Source of the DNA: Oceanobacillus sojae
GTDB lineage: Bacteria > Bacillota > Bacilli > Bacillales > Amphibacillaceae
DNA: 64,000 nucleotides
Direction: 5' to 3'
Assembly: GCF_007991515.1 (NCBI RefSeq)
Contig: NZ_BJYM01000002.1
Span: 248,001-312,000, forward strand
The position numbers and the translations under genes are program-made. The notes beneath the pieces are model-generated. The model searched no databases. It had not been told where the DNA came from and saw only the letters and a program-made list of their open reading frames with translations. This document shows, one piece after another, positions 54,352 through 63,254 of this stretch. Each line of letters starts with the position of its first letter. Positions within the stretch are counted from its first letter, which is position 1.

Positions 54352-54843
54352 ATGAAATCGATTGATCAGGTTTATCAATTATACTTTCGAGATGTTTATC
54401 ACTTCCTTCTTTCTCTGAGCCGCGACCATTATACAGCTGAAGATCTGGTGCAGGAAACATTTTTGCGGGCTTATCTGTATCTGGAATTTTATCATAATGA
54501 AAACGTAAAATCCTGGCTATTTACCGTAGCTTATCGTACTTATATTGATTATTATCGAAGGCATCGAAAAAATGTCGTTACAGATACGGACTTCTTTCAG
54601 CAACTACAGAAAAATGAAGTAGACATTCATCATCAGCTTATTTTAAGCGAAGAGGTACAAGAAGTTTTAGCACTCATTGACCAGCTGCCGGATAAACAGC
54701 GGACCGCTATTATTCTTCATGATATTCATGAGCTATCTTATAAAGAAGCCTCGCAGATAATGGATGTAAAACTCGGTCATTTTAAAATATTGCTGTTTCG
54801 CGGAAGACAGGCAATCAGACAGAGAAAGGATGAAAACCAATGA
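54352..54843 (+). CDS. sigM: ECF RNA polymerase sigma factor, SigM-like
   Basis: A 163-residue ECF sigma factor with region 2 (VYQLYFRDVYHFLLSLSRDH, AEDLVQETFLRAY, WLFTVAYRTYIDYYRR) and region 4 (LPDKQRTAIILHDIHELSYK, EASQIMDVKLGHFKILLFRG). Length and sequence style match Bacillus SigM, which responds to cell-wall stress. ATG 54352 follows AAAGGAGGAACAC; the frame opens 30 bases earlier. It shares an ATGA overlap with the anti-sigma gene and has an ECF promoter in front. The symbol is by resemblance; other ECF groups are possible. Confidence 0.82.
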   Translation: MKSIDQVYQLYFRDVYHFLLSLSRDHYTAEDLVQETFLRAYLYLEFYHNENVKSWLFTVAYRTYIDYYRRHRKNVVTDTDFFQQLQKNEVDIHHQLILSEEVQEVLALIDQLPDKQRTAIILHDIHELSYKEASQIMDVKLGHFKILLFRGRQAIRQRKDENQ

Positions 54844-55994
54844 AAAGAACATTTGAAGAAAAATTACAGGCCTACGAAAAAGGCGAGTTAACAGAAGAAG
54901 AGAGAAAAGCATTTGAAAAGGAACTCGATACACTGGAAAATATCTTTGAAAATGGAGAAAAGCAGAATAATAATAATTCTTTCAATAAAAAAGAGCAGAA
55001 AATCCTGCGAAGAGGAAAATGGAAAGCCCGGATTCAGACAACTTTTTTCGTTTTTATTATATTTATTGGTGTTTTATTTATTAGCATGATAGGTACCGGC
55101 ATCTATTACTCCTGGGGGACACCGGACAGATCAGAAATCATCATGAATGTTAATGATTATACTTCCGCACTGACAGACCCCTATGGCAGTTTGTCCTATT
55201 CTTCAGCACAGGGCGGTTTATTCTTTGGATTGGATGTAGAAACAACAAAGCGAAAACAGGTTGGAGATGAAATATTTGAAGTCGGTCAATCTAAATCGTC
55301 CTTCTTCTTTTCTTATTTAAGAGGGCAGGATGATACTTTATTTACAAATGCCAATTCCGCATCGCCAGGTTTTTATCTGCCTGGTGAGGAAGAGGCACAA
55401 TACTCTGATTGGGAGCAGCTTGAAAATTTACCGGAAGGAACAGTATCCTCTGCTTATATTTCTTTCAATGAGTTTCTTGAAACAGATGAAGTATATGAAC
55501 TCTTCGATAACTATAATTTAGAAATTCTTTGGTTCGGAGTTCAAAAAGGTGACATGTCGGATGAGTATGAAATTGATTTTATTTCTAGTCCCGATCCATT
55601 CTTTTTTGGATTTCCAGCCAGTCCTATCTGGCTGGAGGAGGATATGCATACCGTAGAAAGACAGGAAGAAAAAGGTTGGTTTGGTTCAGGAACTGTTTCT
55701 GAAACGAGCTCCTCTCCCACTTATGAGTATGGAGACAGTAAAATACTGCATGAGCAATTTTTTAAAGTACTACATTTCCTGTCAAACCACGAAAAGCTGG
55801 CTAATAAATATGTTTGGGATGATTTGCATATCGATGAAACCATACAATATTTTGAAGAGAACGGGATCAATCATTATGGTGTGGTTGTCACCGGACCGAC
55901 AAAAGAACTGCTAAAACTGCGGGAAAATGACGAAATCTATGCATTGCAGCTGGATGAAACAAGACTTTGGAACTGGACAGACAGAGAAGAATAG
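54840..55994 (+). CDS. Membrane anti-sigma factor (sigma factor regulator, YhdL-like)
   Basis: A 384-residue protein: cytoplasmic sigma-binding region (about 1-65, EEKLQAYEKGELTEEERKAF), one membrane segment (about 67-90) and a large extracytoplasmic domain with a WFG-rich centre and C-terminal sigma-regulator domain (NHYGVVVTGPTKELLKL). It overlaps the sigma gene by ATGA, the classic sigma/anti-sigma pairing. It should hold the sigma factor at the membrane until envelope stress. The second anti-sigma subunit found in Bacillus subtilis (YhdK) is absent. Confidence 0.82.
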   Translation: MKRTFEEKLQAYEKGELTEEERKAFEKELDTLENIFENGEKQNNNNSFNKKEQKILRRGKWKARIQTTFFVFIIFIGVLFISMIGTGIYYSWGTPDRSEIIMNVNDYTSALTDPYGSLSYSSAQGGLFFGLDVETTKRKQVGDEIFEVGQSKSSFFFSYLRGQDDTLFTNANSASPGFYLPGEEEAQYSDWEQLENLPEGTVSSAYISFNEFLETDEVYELFDNYNLEILWFGVQKGDMSDEYEIDFISSPDPFFFGFPASPIWLEEDMHTVERQEEKGWFGSGTVSETSSSPTYEYGDSKILHEQFFKVLHFLSNHEKLANKYVWDDLHIDETIQYFEENGINHYGVVVTGPTKELLKLRENDEIYALQLDETRLWNWTDREE

Positions 55995-56020
55995 AGCTGC
56001 TTTTATAGAGGCATCTTTTC

Positions 56021-56075
56021 ATTGGTTCACTGCTTTTACAGTGGACCAATTGAGGGGTGTCTTTTGCTTTTTTAA
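56021..56075 (+). terminator. Terminator of sigM-anti-sigma operon
   Basis: ATTGGTTCACTG / CAGTGGACCAAT (one G-T pair), followed by TCTTTTGCTTTTTT. Confidence 0.8.
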
Positions 56076-56212
56076 TTTTCATGTAAATAATTCCTCAAGA
56101 AAATAATTCTAAGACAAATTCCCACAATTCTCTCTTTTTTTATGATATATTTATTTGTATTCTAAAATTTTTCATACAACATTAGAAAAACCAATCATGA
56201 GGAGAGACAAGA

Positions 56213-57394
56213 ATGACTACGATTTTATTTAAAAACGCTAAAGTATTTACCGGCAAAAACACAGATTTTGAAGCAATTGACTTTGCGGTGGATACAGAAT
56301 CAGGTCGATTTATCAATCAAGAAACAAAAGCAGCAGATAAAGTCATTGACCTGAAAGGAAAATATGTGATGCCAGGTTTAATTAATGCCCACACACATAT
56401 TGTTTTAGATCCTTTCTTCAAAATTGGCGGTCTATCCTCCGTGAATGCTGTCAAAACAGGAGCAGTTGTAAATACTTATATTGCGGTGGATAACTTAAAC
56501 AAGCTTTTAAAAAATGGAGTCACATATATACGTGATGTCGGTTCTTCTGACAACATTGATTTACAATTATCTAATTTAGAAAAAGAAAATAAAATTACAG
56601 CACCAGGAATTATCGGATCCGGTCCCGCGCTTGTGATGACCGGCGGACACGGTGTTGAATTGGGACTCGAATCTGATGGTGTTGACGAGCTTCGTAAAAA
56701 TGCTCGTACCAATATTAAAAATGGTGCACGAAACATTAAATTAATGGCTACCGGCGGCGTAAGCATTGATGGAGAAACACCGCATGATATTCAGCTGAGT
56801 GTAGATGAAATGCGTGCGGCGGTGGATGAAGCACATCATAAAGGTTATACAGCCTGTGCCCATGCCCAGGGAACAGAAGGAATCAAGAACGCAATCCGTG
56901 CTGGTGTAGATTCCATTGAGCATGGAATTTATCTTGACGATGAAGCGATACAAATGATGCTGGAAAACGATACCTATCTCGTGCCAACACTAATGGCGCC
57001 ATGGGCGATTAATCAGCATCCGGACAAATTACCTGATTTTATGGTTAAAAAATCTCTCGCTGTTCAGGAAGCACATATTGTAAGTATCGGCAAAGCGGCA
57101 AAAGCTGGAGTTAAAATTGCAATGGGAACTGATTCCGGAACCGCTTATAATGATTTTGAAAATGGATCTTCCGAGGAGCTTGAACATATGGTCGAGGCCG
57201 GCTTAACGCCATTGCAAGCATTACAATCCGCTTCCGTTAATGCAGCAGAGCTGTTAAAAATCGACGATTATGCCGGTTCCATTGAAGCAGACAAGCTTGC
57301 TGATTTTATTATTATTGAAGAAAACCCGCTAGAGAATATAAAAGCTGTTCAAGGCGATAAAATCGTTTATAAAAAAGGAAAGAAAGTGGAATAA
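56213..57394 (+). CDS. Metal-dependent amidohydrolase, prolidase/imidazolonepropionase-like
   Basis: A 393-residue amidohydrolase. Metal ligands: His60 and His62 (NAHTHIV), a carbamylation-type Lys in NIKLMATGG, His in CAHAQG, His in SIEHG and Asp in MGTDSG. This set is that of the zinc amidohydrolase group including Xaa-Pro dipeptidases and related N-acyl amino acid hydrolases. GAGGAGAGA precedes the ATG. Single gene with its own terminator; natural substrate unknown. Confidence 0.88.
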   Translation: MTTILFKNAKVFTGKNTDFEAIDFAVDTESGRFINQETKAADKVIDLKGKYVMPGLINAHTHIVLDPFFKIGGLSSVNAVKTGAVVNTYIAVDNLNKLLKNGVTYIRDVGSSDNIDLQLSNLEKENKITAPGIIGSGPALVMTGGHGVELGLESDGVDELRKNARTNIKNGARNIKLMATGGVSIDGETPHDIQLSVDEMRAAVDEAHHKGYTACAHAQGTEGIKNAIRAGVDSIEHGIYLDDEAIQMMLENDTYLVPTLMAPWAINQHPDKLPDFMVKKSLAVQEAHIVSIGKAAKAGVKIAMGTDSGTAYNDFENGSSEELEHMVEAGLTPLQALQSASVNAAELLKIDDYAGSIEADKLADFIIIEENPLENIKAVQGDKIVYKKGKKVE

Positions 57395-57411
57395 GTATAA
57401 GAGAAGTCCAG

Positions 57412-57456
57412 CTGGACCTGCAAGGTTAAGCTACATCCTGCAGGTCCAGTTTTTAT
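57412..57456. terminator. Bidirectional terminator
   Basis: 11-bp perfect stem CTGGACCTGCA / TGCAGGTCCAG with T tract; lies between convergent genes. Confidence 0.85.
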
Positions 57457-57462
57457 TTATGA

Positions 57463-57801
57463 TTACCATTCTTTCTTCGCTGCTTCCAGATTTGCTAAGC
57501 TGACAAATTTCTTTTGCAATGGCGCCGGGCATATTCGGTTATGCTTTTTAATCTGCTTGTTAATTTTTTTGATATCCCCTTCTGTCTGTGCATCCTGCAC
57601 TAATAAGCCGATTTCCTTTTGCAGCTTCAACCATGGCGGCAAATAGCCTGCGTCCTTTGCTATTTTTTGAAAGTGTTGAAAAGTATCCTTCTGAATATAA
57701 TCCTTCGATAAAGGTTTTCCCTTACCCGGCAAGTTCTTTTCATAACTGTAATCATTCTCTTTAATCATATCTCCAATTAAATCATTGTATTTTCTATCCA
57801 A
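57463..57801 (-). CDS. DUF1992 (DnaJ homologue C28-like) domain protein
   Basis: A 112-residue protein of the DUF1992 family: NLPGKGKPLSKDY, DAGYLPPWLKLQKEI and a C-terminal NRICPAPLQKKF block. Related proteins are about 110-130 residues long and of unknown function, sometimes called DnaJ-related although no J domain is present. The start is taken as TTG 57801, which follows GAGGGGGG at about 8 bases; the frame opens at 57849. Cytoplasmic. Confidence 0.82.
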   Translation of the reverse strand: MDRKYNDLIGDMIKENDYSYEKNLPGKGKPLSKDYIQKDTFQHFQKIAKDAGYLPPWLKLQKEIGLLVQDAQTEGDIKKINKQIKKHNRICPAPLQKKFVSLANLEAAKKEW

Positions 57802-58004
57802 TCGTAATGCCCCCCTCTTCTGTTTTGTTAAAGACAATTCAATAAACATACAAAATCCAGAAAATTTAAATAATAAATGCTATTTTTTAGTATACTGTTT
57901 TTTTACACATCCTGCTATTAAAAAACAAATCATTATTTAAATATATCCAAAGTAAATCAATAAAATCTAATCAAATATGCTAGAATAATATTGTTTATAT
58001 TACG

Positions 58005-58168
58005 TGTTCAAAAAGTCCGATAAATAGAATCAAGAAGTTCAAGGCGACTGGCATTTTCCGAACGGACTTCCACAGGATGCAGTGGCTTCTACATCGCCCA
58101 CGCAACACAGGCGTTATTAGTAGAAAATCCTCTTATTGCAGTGCCATCTTTATTGGACTTTTTGAACA
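58005..58168. mobile_element. MITE-like element with 14-bp terminal inverted repeats
   Basis: 164 bases bounded by TGTTCAAAAAGTCC and its exact complement GGACTTTTTGAACA. It has no gene inside, is more GC-rich than its surroundings in the centre (CGCCCACGCAACACAGGCG), and ends 35 bases before the start codon of the gene at 58204. No clear target-site duplication was found. These are the marks of a non-autonomous miniature inverted-repeat transposable element, or of a dispersed repeat. Confidence 0.6.
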
Positions 58169-58203
58169 TCCTCTTATATCAAATCATGCAGGAGATAAGA
58201 AAA

Positions 58204-59841
58204 ATGGCAAAAAAACAAAAAAATAATACTTCTTTTTCAAAAGGCTGGATTTTCTTTTCTATTCCCTTTTTGATTCCTTTTATCATTATAGGATTTATGT
58301 TTTTTAAAGGCTATACAGAATTTCAACCCGAAAAGGAACAGATAGACCAATTAATCCATGAAGCAGAAACACTGGGTGAGAATGTAAATGAAATTTTGGA
58401 ATATTATATTTTACCAAACGGTCATGGTTTAACAGCCAGATCAACAGACGGTACTATTTTGCTGGAGGAAGTGGACCCTGACGCCAATACAATTGTTCAA
58501 ACAGAGCAGCTTAACAGCGATATATTTATGCGTTCATTTGTATCCTATCAAAAAGATGGATTAGTCTTTATTACAAAAGCTGATGATAATAGTATTATTA
58601 AGGGCTATTATTATGAATCTGGTAAAGAATTAAAAGAATTGGATATTCCGGAAATTCATGCAGATGGGTACTTGGAGAGTCATGTACTCAGCCATCAGGG
58701 TACAATCTATTTACTTGGAAAAAAGGGTGATGGGAGCTTCTCTTTATACAGCATTCATGAATTGCAATTGGAGGAGATAAACTTAACGGAAAATGAACAA
58801 ATTGTTGATCTTGTAGATGCTAAACTATATTATTCCAGCACGTTTACAGATTTATTGCCTGCTGTGGAGCTTAGCTTATATGATCAATCACAATTTATGC
58901 TGACCTTATCGCCAAAAGCAGAGGAAAGATTCCTTATCCCAGAGGCGATGAGTTTTTGGGAAACAGAGGAAGAAGCTGTTTCCCAGCTCTATCAAGGTAA
59001 AGAATCAACCGTTATACGTATTGCTGATAATCAGCTTGTTCAATACGATATTCATACACATACCGTACAAAATGAAATCCCGACACCAGAGCCAATTTAT
59101 TACCCAAGTCTATTTCAGATTGATACAAATCTGACCCTGGTCATTGGGAGAGAATCTGTCGATGAATCATCTGCATTAATTGGTTATGTTTTTAATCAAT
59201 CTGGTGAAGAGCTGGTGGTGGACTTGACCGAGAGGCTGCAGGAGCAGTCTTTCGATTATAATAATGATGCATTTTTTGCACAGGTAACTGAAGAAGAGCT
59301 TTATATCGCTTCGGATAGAGCTGCCATATCTGTCAATTTAGCAGACCCATCAGTTAGCGAATGGTTAACACCGGAATTGGTGGAGAAAAGCTATCTTTCA
59401 TTAGCAGAAGAAAAACAGCAGCAAGCAGAAAAACTCACGCAGGATTCAGATACTTTTTCTAAGGACAGATTACTGCAATATATCCGTGAAGATTCAGCTG
59501 GTCAAACATTCACTATAATTATTACTTTTTGGGTAGGTATCCCGTTGCTTATTATGATAATTATCTTCATAATCTCCAAGCTTAGTAAATGGAAACGAAA
59601 ACGCATATTAAATAATGGCGGTATCAAAGTACAGGCAAAAATTATGCAAATTAATCAGACCGGTACCTATATTAATGAGCAGCCACAGGTACGCATGAAG
59701 GTTCAGTTCACCTATCAGCATGACCTTATTCAACGAGAGGTAAAGCAAGTTGTCAGTTTACTATATCCGCCAAGGCCTGGTGATTTTGTTGATCTTCTTT
59801 ATGATCCTCGAAGCGGGAAGGTATATCTTTGGAGGGATTAA
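58204..59841 (+). CDS. Hypothetical two-TM protein with DUF3592-like C-terminus
   Basis: A 545-residue membrane protein. TM1 about residues 15-37, a long extracytoplasmic domain of about 390 residues built from short strands (possibly a propeller), TM2 about 437-460, and a cytoplasmic C-terminal domain of about 80 residues (QAKIMQINQTGTYINEQPQV and RPGDFVDLLYDPRSGKVYL) resembling DUF3592-type beta domains. ATG 58204 follows AGGAGATAAG; the frame runs back into the MITE-like element, where GTG 58141 is rejected as start. Function unknown. Confidence 0.7.
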   Translation: MAKKQKNNTSFSKGWIFFSIPFLIPFIIIGFMFFKGYTEFQPEKEQIDQLIHEAETLGENVNEILEYYILPNGHGLTARSTDGTILLEEVDPDANTIVQTEQLNSDIFMRSFVSYQKDGLVFITKADDNSIIKGYYYESGKELKELDIPEIHADGYLESHVLSHQGTIYLLGKKGDGSFSLYSIHELQLEEINLTENEQIVDLVDAKLYYSSTFTDLLPAVELSLYDQSQFMLTLSPKAEERFLIPEAMSFWETEEEAVSQLYQGKESTVIRIADNQLVQYDIHTHTVQNEIPTPEPIYYPSLFQIDTNLTLVIGRESVDESSALIGYVFNQSGEELVVDLTERLQEQSFDYNNDAFFAQVTEEELYIASDRAAISVNLADPSVSEWLTPELVEKSYLSLAEEKQQQAEKLTQDSDTFSKDRLLQYIREDSAGQTFTIIITFWVGIPLLIMIIIFIISKLSKWKRKRILNNGGIKVQAKIMQINQTGTYINEQPQVRMKVQFTYQHDLIQREVKQVVSLLYPPRPGDFVDLLYDPRSGKVYLWRD

Positions 59842-59933
59842 TCAACATTATCATGGGCAAAGCAAGCATCTGGAGCCAATCTGGATGTTTGTTTTTTTAT
59901 AAAAATCTAACTTAAAACAGAATTGCTTAATAA

Positions 59934-59977
59934 ACAAAAAAGCTGCCCCATGAAGTACAACACCTCATAGACAGCTT
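59934..59977 (-). terminator. Terminator of 59995-60429 gene
   Basis: AAGCTGTCTATGAG pairs imperfectly with TTCATGGGGCAGCTT, followed by TTTTTG on the minus strand. Confidence 0.7.
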
Positions 59978-59994
59978 ATCTGTCTGCAAAACAT

Positions 59995-60429
59995 TTATTG
60001 TGACATTTTTTTCTTTTCTGAGAATAGCTTTCCTCTTTCCAGCCATTTTTGTTTAGCTGCTTTTCTTCTCTTAACTTCTTCTTTTAAAAGCCTGGGGAAG
60101 GTATCCTCGGCAAAATCCTGTACACTGTCCCAATCTGAAAAAAAGAGAACCTTCATATCCTTTGAACCATCCTCGTTACGGCGTTTATTTAGACATACAC
60201 CAAAAATCCGATCCGATTTCTCAATCATCCTTTTAAATAAGATGGGATGTTTTTCCTGATCTCTGTACAGCTCTTCAACCATTCCCATATAATGCGAATC
60301 GTAACGATGGAATGGCGTATCAGCATTAATACTTTTACTGCTGCGATATACTTTGCGGTTATTTGCGTAAATCCATATTAATGTACCATAATCCAGATTT
60401 TCCTTTGTGCTTACGATAACCTTTTTCAT
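59995..60429 (-). CDS. Hypothetical protein (144 aa)
   Basis: A soluble protein of about 144 residues with mixed strands and helices (MKKVIVSTKENLDYGTLIWI, then KVLFFSDWDSVQDFAEDTFP) and a Lys/Arg-rich C-terminal tail. No family recognised. The frame opens at 60462; ATG 60429 follows AGGATG and gives a more natural N-terminus, but the longer form is possible. It lies 122 bases downstream of topB on the same strand, with a terminator after it. Confidence 0.6.
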   Translation of the reverse strand: MKKVIVSTKENLDYGTLIWIYANNRKVYRSSKSINADTPFHRYDSHYMGMVEELYRDQEKHPILFKRMIEKSDRIFGVCLNKRRNEDGSKDMKVLFFSDWDSVQDFAEDTFPRLLKEEVKRRKAAKQKWLERGKLFSEKKKMSQ

Positions 60430-60584
60430 GTTGGGCATCCTGTCTAGAGGAAAATTTAGCATGGCAAATACAATTCTTTATATCTCCGTTTATTAAAATA
60501 ATGCTACCTCTACCTTCCATTATACACTATATCCCGGTTAAAAGCTTGAAAACTTAGGAATGCGCACAACCTTCACAGGTTATT

Positions 60585-62798
60585 TCATTTGGTGAATTCC
60601 ATTTTCCAGCTATAATAGTCATTTTCCTTATTCTTCTCATAGCTTAAATAAGCATTGAATTTCTTTCCTTTTTTACTTGTCAAACCCTTCACAAAGACTT
60701 TCTTCTCTTTCAATAGTTTTTTCACCATTGTTTTCGTCGGCTTTTTCCGCATCGAGGCTAAAAATTTATCATTTTTCCAAATCGCAAAGGAACAACCTTT
60801 CTTCCAATTACTGCAGCTAAAGGCTTTATAACCATCGGTCACCTTACCGCCGCACTCTGGACATGTCCCCAGTACTTCATTGGTTGCCCGTGTGGAGACC
60901 ACTTTATTAATGATAACGTCTTCTCCACCTTTAATTGTTTCAACAGACTCCGTTGTGAAATCAAAAACAACTCGGAGAAACTCCTGTTTACTCGCTTTTC
61001 CTTTTTGAATATCTGATAACCCTTTTTCAAGACGTCCGGTGAATTCTAAGTCAAACAGATTTTTTACGGGAAAGGTCTCAACAAGACGATTGCCAAGCTC
61101 TGTGCAAAGCAAATGTTTACTTTCCGTTGTAATATATCCTACATCCTTCAATTTTTTAATGGTTTCCGCTCTTGTTGCAGCTGTACCGATACTGAATCCA
61201 GTTAAAATACTGCCCAGCAGTTCTTCGCTTTCATCCTCTTTATAACTTTTCCCGCATGTTTCCATAACACGCAGCAGGGTTCTTTCCGTATGGTGTTTTG
61301 GAGGCTTTGTTACATGGGAACTGACTTCAGAATCTGTCACATCTACAAGCTCCTCCTTGTTTACAACTGGCAGTAATGTATCCTTTGATTGGATTTTCTC
61401 TACTTTTTTCCAGCCTTCAATAAGCTGGACCTTCCCTTTTGAATGGAACACACCAGATAAATCCACATCCAGAATTTTTGTAATCAGCTTTGTTTCTTCA
61501 TATTCGGCAATTGGCATAAATTGCATAATAAAGCGGTTTTTAATTGCTGTATACACGATTCCTTCGTCCGCTGAAAGTCGTTTCGGTTTCATATAGGTCG
61601 GAATAATTGCACTATGACTTTCCACTTTCGCGTTATTAAAAACACGCTTTGTTTTCATAAATTTAATTTCATCTTTATAAGGCAGCTCCTCAGAATGCAC
61701 TTTTAACACATGGGCTGTTTTTCCAACTAAGCTCTCTTCTAATGCAATACTGGAGGTTCGCGGATAGGTAATCAGCTTCTTCTCATAAAGTGATTGGGCC
61801 ACCTTTAGCACCTTATCAGAAGTCCATCCCTTGTACTTATTCGTTATAAAACCCTGCAGGTTGGATAAATTGAATAAAAATGGCGGGAATTCTTTTTTCT
61901 TCTCCACTTGTTTATCTGTAATGATAGCCCGTTTGTTTTGAATGGCCTCGTGAATCGGCTCCAATAATTCTTTTTTCTTAAATTTATCCTCTTTCTTTTC
62001 TGTAAAAATACCTTCATATTCCTGATTATCTGCCGTCTGAAATGTTGCTGTCAGTTTAAAATAATCCTCGGGTTTGAAATTTTTTATCTCCTGATCTCGA
62101 TCATAGATAATTTTTAATGTCGGAAGAAGAACCCTGCCTATATTTAAAGCTTTACTTTTTCCCTGCTGATATTTTAATGTAGCAACAGATGTCAGATTAA
62201 TGCCAATGACCCAATCAGCCCATTGCCTGCTGACTCCTGCATCCCGTAATGGCTGCATCGCAGTATTCGGCTTGAGATTTTCCAATCCCTGTAATACTTC
62301 ATTTGGCGTCCATTCGTTTAAAAGCAGGCGATATACCGCAGCCTTCGGTTTCTTCCCGCCCCGGTAGATGATACTATCTGCGATTAGCTGCCCCTCCCGG
62401 TCGTAATCACAGGCGGAAATAATTGTTTCTACATCACTACGCTTCATCAGAGAGTGGATTGTTTTTAACTGTTTTGCAGCTCCGCCATCTGTCTGTGCCC
62501 GATTTCTGGAATTGCTTTTCACCTTATATTTAAATTCAGATGGGATAAAAGGAAAATTATCCATTTTCCAGCTTCGCATTTTCCCGTCATAGTCCTTTGC
62601 ATCGTACAGCTCAACAAGATGGCCAAATGCCCAGGTAATGATATAGTTATTCCCTTCAAAATAGCCATCTTTCTTTGTTTTTATTTTTAATGCGTCTGCA
62701 ATATTTTTTGCGACGGATGGTTTTTCCGCTAATATTAATTGGACTCCCATATCAATTTCATCGCCTTTCCTGTAACGCAATTTCAGTCTGTTTTCCAT
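60585..62798 (-). CDS. topB: DNA topoisomerase III
   Basis: A 737-residue type IA topoisomerase that relaxes and decatenates DNA through a 5' phosphotyrosine. The Toprim domain has LILAEKPS with its Glu and DYDREG (131-136, metal-binding), the active-site Tyr345 lies in LITYPRTSS, and the C-terminus carries a zinc ribbon (CPECGG ... CSNWKKGC). Length is normal for TopB. The start at 62798 has AAGGT 7 bases upstream; the ATG at 62750 (MGVQLILAEKPS) fits the family start better but has a distant site. Confidence 0.9.
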   Translation of the reverse strand: MENRLKLRYRKGDEIDMGVQLILAEKPSVAKNIADALKIKTKKDGYFEGNNYIITWAFGHLVELYDAKDYDGKMRSWKMDNFPFIPSEFKYKVKSNSRNRAQTDGGAAKQLKTIHSLMKRSDVETIISACDYDREGQLIADSIIYRGGKKPKAAVYRLLLNEWTPNEVLQGLENLKPNTAMQPLRDAGVSRQWADWVIGINLTSVATLKYQQGKSKALNIGRVLLPTLKIIYDRDQEIKNFKPEDYFKLTATFQTADNQEYEGIFTEKKEDKFKKKELLEPIHEAIQNKRAIITDKQVEKKKEFPPFLFNLSNLQGFITNKYKGWTSDKVLKVAQSLYEKKLITYPRTSSIALEESLVGKTAHVLKVHSEELPYKDEIKFMKTKRVFNNAKVESHSAIIPTYMKPKRLSADEGIVYTAIKNRFIMQFMPIAEYEETKLITKILDVDLSGVFHSKGKVQLIEGWKKVEKIQSKDTLLPVVNKEELVDVTDSEVSSHVTKPPKHHTERTLLRVMETCGKSYKEDESEELLGSILTGFSIGTAATRAETIKKLKDVGYITTESKHLLCTELGNRLVETFPVKNLFDLEFTGRLEKGLSDIQKGKASKQEFLRVVFDFTTESVETIKGGEDVIINKVVSTRATNEVLGTCPECGGKVTDGYKAFSCSNWKKGCSFAIWKNDKFLASMRKKPTKTMVKKLLKEKKVFVKGLTSKKGKKFNAYLSYEKNKENDYYSWKMEFTK

Positions 62799-62990
62799 TA
62801 TTATTTTTACCTTATTAGAAACATTCGTTCGATATACTATTATGCCACAGATCGTACTTTTTTTCTAATGGATGACCACTTTTCAATGAATTTCTGGCAG
62901 GATATTTATAGCTTATAATTTACAATTATATGGTTAAACTAACTTCATTGGTGATAGAATTCACCCTGAATATTTACAGGAGGTGCAATC

Positions 62991-63140
62991 ATGTCCGAAC
63001 AAAATAAAAATCGAAACAAGGATAAAGGGAAACAAAATAATCGCAATAAGCATAATAAAACAGGTAATGATACAGAATTTGCAAGTGAAAATAGTGAATT
63101 CTTAAACTTGGATAATAAGAAAAACAAACGAAAAAGATAA
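62991..63140 (+). CDS. Small basic hydrophilic protein (49 aa)
   Basis: A 49-residue protein starting MSEQNKNRNKDKGKQNNRNK and ending DNKKNKRKR. It is almost entirely Asn, Lys and Arg with one short acidic stretch and no hydrophobic core. ACAGGAGGTG precedes the ATG and a strong hairpin follows the stop, so the unit is well delimited. Composition resembles small spore or nucleic-acid-associated proteins of Bacillales, but no family was identified. Confidence 0.7.
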   Translation: MSEQNKNRNKDKGKQNNRNKHNKTGNDTEFASENSEFLNLDNKKNKRKR

Positions 63141-63155
63141 TATCTTTGTAAAAAT

Positions 63156-63193
63156 AGCTGAGTCAATGCATTAATTTTTGACTCAGCTTTTTT
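63156..63193 (+). terminator. Terminator of small basic protein gene
   Basis: AGCTGAGTCAA / TTGACTCAGCT with 11-base loop and T tract. Confidence 0.85.
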
Positions 63194-63254
63194 ATTGCAA
63201 GAAGCATCCCTCTTTCAAGTGAATGCTTCCCTGTCTCAATAACCTATTTACTCT

